Positions 57,596 through 64,000 of a stretch of 64,000 nt of DNA are shown piece by piece (position 1 is the stretch's first letter; each line of letters opens with the position of its first letter). Origin of the DNA: Acidipila sp. EB88 (GTDB lineage: Bacteria; Acidobacteriota; Terriglobia; Terriglobales; Acidobacteriaceae); contig NZ_QWEV01000005.1 of the NCBI RefSeq assembly GCF_003858395.1, positions 1,364,001-1,428,000 of the forward strand, written 5' to 3'. A program made the translations under genes and the position numbers. The notes beneath the pieces were generated by a model, which saw only the letters and a list, made by a program, of their open reading frames with translations, had not been told where the DNA came from and ran no database searches.

Positions 57596-58861
57596 TTACG
57601 CTCCCTGCAACTTCAGCTCGCGCGTCAGGATGCCGAGATCCTTGTCGCCGCGACCGGAAAGATTGACCAACAGTATGTCACGCGGGCTCATCGTGGGCGC
57701 GATGCGCATGGCTTCCGCGATGGCATGCGCGCTCTCGAGCGCCGGGATAATACCTTCCGTACGCGAAAGGGCGACGGTCGCTTTGAGCGCATCGTCGTCG
57801 GTGGCGCTGCGATACTCGGCCCGCCCTGCGTCGTTCAACATGGCATGCTCAGGCCCAATCGAGGGGTAATCCAACCCGGCAGAGACAGAGTGCGTCAGTG
57901 AAATCTGCCCGGCGTCGTCCTGCAGCACGTAGGAGTAGGTGCCCTGCAGAATGCCGGGGCTGCCGCCGCCCGGGCCGCCGCGCATACGGGCGGCGTGCTC
58001 GCCAAGGCCCGTGCCGCGACCGCCTGCCTCGACGCCAATCAACTGCACATTCTCGTCCGCGATGAAGTCGTAAAAAGCGCCGATGGCATTGGAGCCGCCG
58101 CCCACACACGCGACCACTGCGGAGGGAAGCCTGCCTTCCTGTTCCAGCATCTGGCGACGTGCTTCCTTGCCGATCACGCGATGGAAATCCCGCACCATGG
58201 TCGGGTAGGGGTGGGCGCCCAGCACGCTGCCGAGCAGGTAGTGCGTGGTGCGGACGTTGGTGACCCAGTCCCGCATCGCCTCGTTGATCGCGTCCTTCAA
58301 CGTCTTCTGGCCGTTGGACACGCCGCGCACCTCGGCACCGAGCAGGCGCATGCGGTAGACATTCAGCTCCTGCCGCTGCATGTCCTCCTGCCCCATGTAG
58401 ATCACGCATTCCATGCCCAGCAGCGCGCACACGGTGGCTGTGGCCACGCCGTGCTGGCCGGCGCCGGTCTCAGCGATGATGCGGTGCTTGCCCATGCGTT
58501 CGGCGAGCAGGCCCTGGCCAATGCAGTTGTTGATCTTGTGGGCGCCGGTGTGCAGCAGGTCTTCGCGCTTCAGGTAGATCCGGGCGCCGCCGAGCTCGCG
58601 GCTCATGCGCTCGGCAAAGTAAAGGGGAGTGGGGCGTCCGGCGTAGTTCTTCAGCAGGTCGTCGAGTCGCGCCTGGAACGTGGGGTCGGCCTGCGCCAGG
58701 GCGTAGGCATGCTCCAGCTCTTCCAGCGCCGCCATCAATGTTTCCGGAACGTAGCGACCACCGTAGGCGCCAAAGCGGCCTGGAGTGCTTGCGGCCCCGC
58801 CTGCAGTTCCCTGCGAAGAGTCTTCCTGGTGCAGAACAGCAGTGTCCACGGCCGTACCCAT
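57596..58861 (-). CDS. trpB: Tryptophan synthase beta subunit
   Basis: PLP enzyme joining indole and serine, 421 residues. PLP Lys in [32 protein letters not shown]; the phosphate loop [20 protein letters not shown] at the end. About 25 residues of Ser/Ala/Gly-rich leader precede [15 protein letters not shown], the usual family start. Directly followed by trpA with no gap. Confidence 0.96.
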   Translation of the reverse strand: MGTAVDTAVLHQEDSSQGTAGGAASTPGRFGAYGGRYVPETLMAALEELEHAYALAQADPTFQARLDDLLKNYAGRPTPLYFAERMSRELGGARIYLKREDLLHTGAHKINNCIGQGLLAERMGKHRIIAETGAGQHGVATATVCALLGMECVIYMGQEDMQRQELNVYRMRLLGAEVRGVSNGQKTLKDAINEAMRDWVTNVRTTHYLLGSVLGAHPYPTMVRDFHRVIGKEARRQMLEQEGRLPSAVVACVGGGSNAIGAFYDFIADENVQLIGVEAGGRGTGLGEHAARMRGGPGGGSPGILQGTYSYVLQDDAGQISLTHSVSAGLDYPSIGPEHAMLNDAGRAEYRSATDDDALKATVALSRTEGIIPALESAHAIAEAMRIAPTMSPRDILLVNLSGRGDKDLGILTRELKLQGA

Positions 58862-59023
58862 GCGCTCGCCCTCGATCTATACAGGGTACGCCGCCGGCCG
58901 GCTTTGCTCAACCAGGTGGGGCACATCACAAAGAACCCCGTGTGCCGCTCGTCATCGAAATAGAGAAAGAAACAGCCGGGCGCGTGCAGCTCCGCGGGCC
59001 GCCGGAATGCACGCAGTGCGCGG

Positions 59024-59728
59024 CTAGCTCGCCGCTTTCACCTTCCTGTGCGGGTTGGCGTAGTGAAACAGCGCCGTGGCGCGCACCTTGTCCGGATCGC
59101 AGGGCTCGTTGGTGTGGATGGAGCGATAGCCCCAGAAGAAGTACAGGGTGCCGGGCTGCATCTTGATGCGCGTGGGCCGGTCGGGATCGCGCTCCACCGA
59201 GCGGCGCAGCAGCTTCTGGGTCAACCGGTTGTCGAGCAGCACCTTGTCCGCAGCGTTGAGCAGGTACGCCGGCCGGATCGAGCGCGTATTCGGAAACATC
59301 AGCAGGTCGCCACTCTTGCCTTCAGTCGGAATCACAATTGGCACCAGTGCTGTGACCACATACGAGTCGTAGTGAAACATCCAGGCATGCCGCTGACCGG
59401 TTTCACCGGCGAGGCAGCGCAGCACCTGGTAGAAGTCCTCCCTGGGCGCGCTCTTGCCCGTGCCGAACTCGTACATATTGCGCATCAGCTTGGCGAATTC
59501 CGGTGAGTGGTACACCTCGTCGAGACCCGAGCCTGCGACCGCGTCCGGCCCGGCAAACCCCACATACTGGTTGCCCGCCTCACGCACTGCGCCATGCACA
59601 AACGCCTGCATCCGCGCCAGGCTCTCGGGGTCGATGTAGTTAGGGACACAAGCGAAGCCTTTGCGGTTCACATCGGCAACAAGCGCGCGGACCGCCGCGT
59701 CGCTCAAGTGGGGCAGCGTCAGACTCAT
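59024..59728 (-). CDS. Phytanoyl-CoA dioxygenase-like / Fe(II)-2OG oxygenase-fold protein
   Basis: 234 residues. A His-x-Asp pair occurs in WMFHYDSYVVT, a second His in YRSIHTNEPCDP, and a following Arg in DKVRATALFHYAN, an arrangement expected for the double-stranded beta-helix oxygenases. FACVPNYIDPESLARMQAFV is the N-terminal helix typical of PhyH proteins. Substrate unknown. ATG 59728 has GGAG seven to eight bases upstream. It sits between the trpCF and trpBA pairs on the same strand, 162 bases before trpB, but nothing links it to tryptophan. Confidence 0.7.
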   Translation of the reverse strand: MSLTLPHLSDAAVRALVADVNRKGFACVPNYIDPESLARMQAFVHGAVREAGNQYVGFAGPDAVAGSGLDEVYHSPEFAKLMRNMYEFGTGKSAPREDFYQVLRCLAGETGQRHAWMFHYDSYVVTALVPIVIPTEGKSGDLLMFPNTRSIRPAYLLNAADKVLLDNRLTQKLLRRSVERDPDRPTRIKMQPGTLYFFWGYRSIHTNEPCDPDKVRATALFHYANPHRKVKAAS

Positions 59729-60056
59729 AGGTATGCTCCGCTGGATACCATCCAGCAATGTGCGGCAACATAGCACGCACCCACATACCCTGATCAAGAA
59801 ACACTTGCTGCAGCCGGCGAATAATCTGGCGATACGTACTGCATGGAGGCAGCAAAGTGACCCAGAATGTAACAGCAGGCACCCTTCGGCGTTTCAAGCC
59901 GCGCATCCGTGACCTGTCGCTTGTGACTTACCATCGTGCATCCGGTGACTAAACGGGGATGCGCTCGCAGCGGCTTACCCACACGCATGCCTTGCGTTGC
60001 GGCCCGGCTTCTGCAAACGGCGCCCGCTTCGGGTGACCCACAACCCTGCGGCGCAC
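59729..60056. other. Gene-free stretch between phosphatase and dioxygenase genes
   Basis: 328 bases; the dioxygenase promoter should be here. No convincing coding frame or promoter pair was seen. A hairpin at the phosphatase 3' end is listed separately. Confidence 0.35.
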
Positions 60057-60073
60057 TCAGCTGCTGAGTGCGC
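60051..60073 (-). terminator. Hairpin overlapping the phosphatase stop codon
   Basis: Perfect 10-bp inverted repeat GCGCACTCAG / CTGAGTGCGC with a three-base loop; the TGA stop (60059-60057) is inside. No T-run. Confidence 0.35.
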
Positions 60074-61151
60074 TCACCTTGCCGGCAGGTGTGCGCGACA
60101 CGCCGTACAGGAACCGTCCGTCGGCATCCAGGTGGCGCAGTTCCAGCGACCTGGCAGTCACCGCAAGATGCGAGAAACCGTGCACCTCCTGCGCGTAGGG
60201 GCCGCGCTCCAGGCCATCCACCTTGAGCACGTACAGGTCCGCGCCGCCCGCGCCCGAGAGAAAATGCGTGGTCGGGTTGCCCTCGAACTCCAGGTGCTGC
60301 AGGTCGTGATCGTGACCCGCCATGTACAGGTCCACCTTGTACTTTCGAAACAGCGGATCCCACTCGCGCACCAGCACGGGATGATCCCCGTGCGGACCAT
60401 TGGAGTACACGGGATGGTGCGCCAGCACCGCAAGGTACGGCGTGGTGCGAGGTTTGCGCAGTTGTTCTTCAAGCCAGCGCAGCTGCTCCGCCTGCTCTTC
60501 CGGCTTCAGCGTAAAGTTCGCGCCATGGTCCCAGCTGCCATCGGGCCTCGGCATGTTGCTGTCCAGCACAATGCAGTGGATCAGCGGGTTGTGCGCGGGA
60601 AAGTCAAAGGTGTACCAGCGCGCTGGCAGCGTCCAGCGCGTGGGTTTGCCGTCTGCGCCGCGGCCGGTGCGCGCATAGGCAAGCTCGGCCTCCACCTTGT
60701 TTACCGTGGACGGCAGCCTTTGATAGTCATGGTTGCCGAGCATCGAATACGCGGGTCCGGGGAAGGCATCGGCCGGGTACATCTGCTCGAACTGGCTCAG
60801 CCAGCGTGGCGATGCATCGCCACCTTCAAGATCGCCGTACCAGCTGTCGCCGAGCATCCACAGCGCGTCCGGGCGCAGCGAATGCTGCTGCACAAAGCGG
60901 CGCATGCCCCGCGCCACCTGCGACTGGGCGGCATAGCCACCTCCGGCACGAATCGCGGCGTCGGGTGATTCCTCGGCGGCCCAGCCCCAGTCACCCACGA
61001 TCAACGCATGCGCTGCCAGCGCATTGGGTGCCGCAGGGAAAGCACGGGCAGGCAGCGCAGGCAGCGCCGCAAAGGCGCTCCAGGCGAAACTCTGCTGGAG
61101 AAAGCGGCGACGCGACAGTGCGCCAGGGAGCGTGGGATCGATCCGGGTCAT
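60057..61151 (-). CDS. Tat-exported metallophosphatase (purple acid phosphatase-like)
   Basis: Calcineurin-like phosphoesterase of the tartrate-resistant acid phosphatase type, 364 residues. The Tat signal LSRRRFLQQSFAWSAFAALP is at residues 13-32. Metal motifs in order: LIVGDWGW, WMLGDSWYGDLE, YSMLGNHDYQ, AVLAHHPVYSNG and LYMAGHDHDLQH, matching GDxxW, GDxxY, GNHDY, HHP and GHxH. ATG 61151 is used; the longer frame to 61274 adds no signal-like sequence. With the PhoD-type enzyme it gives the strain two phosphate-scavenging enzymes in the window. Confidence 0.88.
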   Translation of the reverse strand: MTRIDPTLPGALSRRRFLQQSFAWSAFAALPALPARAFPAAPNALAAHALIVGDWGWAAEESPDAAIRAGGGYAAQSQVARGMRRFVQQHSLRPDALWMLGDSWYGDLEGGDASPRWLSQFEQMYPADAFPGPAYSMLGNHDYQRLPSTVNKVEAELAYARTGRGADGKPTRWTLPARWYTFDFPAHNPLIHCIVLDSNMPRPDGSWDHGANFTLKPEEQAEQLRWLEEQLRKPRTTPYLAVLAHHPVYSNGPHGDHPVLVREWDPLFRKYKVDLYMAGHDHDLQHLEFEGNPTTHFLSGAGGADLYVLKVDGLERGPYAQEVHGFSHLAVTARSLELRHLDADGRFLYGVSRTPAGKVSALSS

Positions 61152-61295
61152 ACCAAAGCCTATAGCAGCGGCCAGTGAATACGGATTGAACAGCGCGCCT
61201 CGATGCTGCCTCTGTGGCCTTGGCTGACGGGCAAGCCTGGATTGATCAAGCCAGGACTTTCGACTCTTCCGCAAACCATGTTCGCGATGCCCGGG

Positions 61296-62021
61296 CTAGG
61301 CGAGGCCCGGGGTGGCCGCCATCGCACGCGCCGCAGCGCGCGCACGCTCCACAAACGCGCGCACCTTGCGCGGATCCTTGCGGCCCGGCGCTGCTTCAAC
61401 GCCGGTCACCACGTCCACGCCCCAGGGTCGAAGTGTGGCGATTGCTTCTGCCACGTTCTCGGGGTTGAGCCCGCCCGCAACAACCAGGCGCAGGTGCGGC
61501 GCCGCACGCAGAAAGGAGCCGCTTGCTTCTGCCCAGTCGAAGCGGAGCCCGGTGCCGCCCATCGCCACGGCCGTGCGCGAGTCGATCAGGATCGCGTCCA
61601 CCACGTGGCCTGCATGGTCGGGATGCAGCGCGGCAAGCTGCTCCTCGAGAACATCCTGTGTTGCCGCCTGCGGATCAAGGTGCAGCACACGTACCAGTGC
61701 CAGTCGTCGGCGGCCTGTGGCCTGCAGCGCGGCATAGTGTTCGCGCAGCCGCGGGGCCAGGGTCGGGTCATCGGTGGCATGCAGTTGCACGCCGCTCAGG
61801 TTTGCCTCGTCCACCGTGGCGACCACCTGCTCGAACGACGGATGCACAAAGACGCCGTAGCGCTCGATCGCCGTTGGCAGCTGCATGGTAATAGCGCGCA
61901 CTTCCGAAGGGGCTACCTGACGCGGGCTCGCGGTAAACACGAAACCCAATGCGTCGGCGCCGGCATCGACGGCCAGCCGCGCATCCTCAAGACTGGTTGT
62001 GCCACACACCTTGACCCACAT
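61296..62021 (-). CDS. trpF: Phosphoribosylanthranilate isomerase
   Basis: TIM-barrel isomerase converting PRA to CdRP in tryptophan synthesis, 241 residues. Begins MWVKVCGTTSLEDARLAVDA (catalytic Cys in KVCG), ALGFVFTASPRQV, GVQLHATDDP, ILIDSRT (catalytic Asp region), VVAGGLNPENVAEAI, VDVVTGVEAAPGRKDP. Slightly longer than usual (about 205-220). Fifteen bases after trpC, so the two are one operon. Confidence 0.94.
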   Translation of the reverse strand: MWVKVCGTTSLEDARLAVDAGADALGFVFTASPRQVAPSEVRAITMQLPTAIERYGVFVHPSFEQVVATVDEANLSGVQLHATDDPTLAPRLREHYAALQATGRRRLALVRVLHLDPQAATQDVLEEQLAALHPDHAGHVVDAILIDSRTAVAMGGTGLRFDWAEASGSFLRAAPHLRLVVAGGLNPENVAEAIATLRPWGVDVVTGVEAAPGRKDPRKVRAFVERARAAARAMAATPGLA

Positions 62022-62036
62022 CGGACGCCGCCGTTC

Positions 62037-62828
62037 CTATCGCACGCCGACCGGCTGCAACCATGCCGCCAGCGCCGCGCCGGGGTCGGGCTGCCGCATC
62101 AGCGACTCGCCGATCAGAAATGCGTGAAAGCCAGCTTCGCGCAACATGTCGATGTCGCCACGCGAGGTAATGCCGCTCTCGGCCACGTGCACCGCGCCCG
62201 GTGGAAGGTCGCTCACCAGGTCGAAGGATGTGCCGAGATCCACTTCAAAGGTCACCAGGTCGCGATTGTTGACGCCGTATGCGTCACAGCCAAGATCGCG
62301 CACCCGCTCCAGTTCCTCGGCGGAGTGCACCTCGCACAACACATCGAGCTCCAGCTCATGGGCCCGCTCGGTAAAGCGCTCGAGCTCCGCATCGTTCAGC
62401 GCCGCGGCGATCAGCAGGATGGCATCCGCGCGGTGGGCGCGTGCCTCCACGATCTGGTACTCGTCCACGATGAAATCCTTGCGCAGGCACGGCAGCGAGC
62501 TTGCCTCGGAGGCCTGCTCCAGGTACTCCAGGCTGCCCTGGAAAAACGGCTCGTCCGTAAGTACGGAAAGAGCGGTCGCGCCGCCGGATCGCAGTTGTCG
62601 CGCCAGTGTGGGCGGGTCAAAGTTCGGGCGAATCAGTCCGCGCGAGGGCGAGGCACGCTTGATCTCGGCCAAGATAGCCGGGCCGTCAAACGCGCGGGTG
62701 CGCAGGGCCCGGGCAAAGCCGCGGGGCAGGTGCAGTTCCGCCATGGCTTCCAGGTCCACGAGTGGCTTGTGCTGCTTGCGTTCGGCCACGGTCTGCCGGG
62801 TCTGTGCCAGGATTCGGTCGAGGTGCAT
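62037..62828 (-). CDS. trpC: Indole-3-glycerol-phosphate synthase
   Basis: Closes the indole ring: CdRP to indole-3-glycerol phosphate. 263 residues. Active-site motifs: ILAEIKRASPSRGLIR (Glu, Lys), LRKDFIVDEYQI (Lys), NNRDLVTFEVDL, VAESGITSRGDI (Glu, Ser). AAGGAG is about 12 bases before ATG 62828. First gene of the minus-strand aromatic block; trpE, trpG and trpD are not next to it. Divergent from the trehalase gene with a 115-base gap. Confidence 0.95.
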   Translation of the reverse strand: MHLDRILAQTRQTVAERKQHKPLVDLEAMAELHLPRGFARALRTRAFDGPAILAEIKRASPSRGLIRPNFDPPTLARQLRSGGATALSVLTDEPFFQGSLEYLEQASEASSLPCLRKDFIVDEYQIVEARAHRADAILLIAAALNDAELERFTERAHELELDVLCEVHSAEELERVRDLGCDAYGVNNRDLVTFEVDLGTSFDLVSDLPPGAVHVAESGITSRGDIDMLREAGFHAFLIGESLMRQPDPGAALAAWLQPVGVR

Positions 62829-62943
62829 AGCGCGCGGGTGCTCCTTGCCTAAGTATACGGTTTGGCCGACCGCACTTTCCCTTATGTCTCGATCCCGCTA
62901 TGGGCGGTACGGTACCATCTCGCTTCAAGGAGTAAGGAGCCAA

Positions 62944-64000
62944 ATGGGGCAGGTACAAGCACTTCACGCACCTTCGCACCGCGGCATCCGCAGGCTGTTT
63001 TCCGGTTGCGCCGTTCTGTCGCTGGCAGTTGCGCTCGCCGCGTCTGCCCAGGCACCCGCCACCACTGTACCGGCGCCCCCACGCCCCCACGTCGCCCACG
63101 TTGCCCGCCCGACGATCCAGGCCTACATTGACCAGTCCTGGACCGGACTTGAGCGCTCCATGACAGACTGCCAGTCCCTGGTGGATCCCAAGACCAAGAC
63201 CGTGCCGGTGCTGTACCTGCCGCAGGAGCTGCCGGAGCCGGCAGCGGTGCGCGCACTCGAAGCCGGGTGCGGAGTGCACGCCGAGCACCTGCCCCGGCGC
63301 ATCGATCATCCCGGCGCGCTGATGCCGTCCGAGGTTGCGAAGCCTGGGCTGCTGTACCTGCCGAATCCGTACATCGTTCCCGGTGGCCGCTTCAACGAGA
63401 TGTATGGCTGGGACAGCTACTTCATCCTGCAGGGCCTGGTGACCGACAAGCACCTGCCCGAGGGCCTCAGCCTCGCCCAGGGCATGGTCGAGAACTTCTT
63501 CTTCGAAATCGAGCACTACGGCAACCTGCTCAATGCCAACCGCACGTACTTTCTGACCCGCTCGCAGCCGCCGCTGCTCTCGTCCATGATCCGCATGGTC
63601 TACGACGCGTCAGCCGCTGCCCCGCAGGGCTCAGGCATGGCCGACCCATGGCTTGCGAAAGCGTACGGCTATGCCGTGCGGGATCACGCACTCTGGCTGA
63701 CCCCGGAGCACGCCGCGGGCGACACAGGCCTCGCCCGGTTCCATGACCTGGGCGAAGGACCGGTGCCAGAGATGGCCGATGCCAGCACCTACTATCCGGA
63801 TATCGTGCGGTGGCTGCTGCGCCATCCCGAGGTGAAAACCGACTACCTTGTGGACGGTCCGGCGACCCTCCCGACCGTGGCCGATACCGCCAACGACCCC
63901 GAGCTTGCCGAACTCGCCGCCGCCAGTTGCGATGTGGCTAAGTCCGAGGTCTGTGAGCATGCCCATGTAGGGCTGCACTGGCTTTCACGAAGCTTCTACG
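62944..64000 (+). CDS. treA: Trehalase (GH37), exported, 3' end beyond the window
   Basis: Hydrolyses trehalose to two glucoses, in the periplasm. The first 352 codons are inside the window. Signal peptide MGQVQALHAPSHRGIRRLFS to ASAQA, then a Pro/His/Val linker. The GH37 signature PGGRFNEMYGWDSYF is near residues 146-160; FENFFFEIEHYG-like sequence and NANRTYFLTRSQPPLL follow, as in TreA. The second signature (QWDxPxGWxP) would lie beyond the edge. ATG 62944 is preceded by AAGGAG five bases upstream. The frame is open to the last base. Confidence 0.9.
   Translation, partial: MGQVQALHAPSHRGIRRLFSGCAVLSLAVALAASAQAPATTVPAPPRPHVAHVARPTIQAYIDQSWTGLERSMTDCQSLVDPKTKTVPVLYLPQELPEPAAVRALEAGCGVHAEHLPRRIDHPGALMPSEVAKPGLLYLPNPYIVPGGRFNEMYGWDSYFILQGLVTDKHLPEGLSLAQGMVENFFFEIEHYGNLLNANRTYFLTRSQPPLLSSMIRMVYDASAAAPQGSGMADPWLAKAYGYAVRDHALWLTPEHAAGDTGLARFHDLGEGPVPEMADASTYYPDIVRWLLRHPEVKTDYLVDGPATLPTVADTANDPELAELAAASCDVAKSEVCEHAHVGLHWLSRSFY

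Noticed and set aside
62829..62943. Trp attenuator or T-box in the trpC leader
   Set aside because: Only 115 bases are shared with the divergent trehalase gene; no Trp-codon leader peptide or paired terminator/antiterminator stems were found. A minus-strand TATACT at 62857-62852 is too close to the ribosome site to be a sure -10.

Overview
This is a GC-rich, gene-dense bacterial chromosome segment. It is mostly housekeeping and secreted-enzyme genes, and no mobile element, CRISPR array, rRNA or tRNA was recognised. The gene set suggests an Acidobacteriota member of the Terriglobia/Acidobacteriaceae type. It is Gram-negative (BamA, OprB-type porin, KdsC). It secretes many plant- and fungus-polymer enzymes (GH10 xylanase, GH18, GH2, GH37 trehalase, a glutaminase). 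It also has a sigma factor plus membrane protein plus secreted protein module of a kind I associate with acidobacteria. The taxonomic placement is inference from gene content, not from a marker search.

Layout. 1-126 is the start of a secreted protein leaving the window. 425-14614 is a plus-strand run: gyrB, a PhoD-type phosphatase, a divergent Nth-like HhH-GPD protein, a DUF3224 protein, a Tat amidase, an acyltransferase-3 protein, an orphan oligopeptide-type ABC ATPase, a TauE/SafE permease, a DUF971 protein and a secreted glutaminase. 14682-21490 holds a LOG-family gene, a PcrA/UvrD helicase with a large acidic insert, a 51-residue basic protein, an APC permease and a zinc alcohol dehydrogenase. 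21563-27071 (minus) holds galU, a DUF885 peptidase and a repair pair (DHH exonuclease, UV damage endonuclease). 27183-28948 is the sigma factor module. It runs tail to tail into mfd (28949-32506), which has a 34-codon small gene just upstream.

32868-36565 (plus): OprB-like porin, gatB, Crp/Fnr regulator. 36664-39405 (minus): kdsC, purD, dienelactone hydrolase. 39481 onward: Nramp transporter, GH18, acnA, GH10 xylanase, a frameshifted azoR, and bamA with a good promoter.

50886-62828 is one long minus-strand block built around aromatic amino acid synthesis: trpC, trpF, (Tat phosphatase), (dioxygenase-like protein), trpB, trpA, chorismate mutase, DAHP synthase, prephenate dehydrogenase, then a GH2 enzyme, an adenosine-deaminase-family enzyme and a small membrane protein. 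DAHP synthase feeds chorismate, chorismate mutase and TyrA lead to tyrosine/phenylalanine, and TrpC-F-B-A complete tryptophan. trpE, trpG and trpD are not in the window. A trehalase starts at 62944 and runs off the end.

No clearly new multi-gene defence or mobile system was seen. The most interesting items are the sigma factor module, the small gene upstream of mfd, the helicase insert, the HhH-GPD protein lacking the Nth lysine, and the single-base frameshift in azoR.
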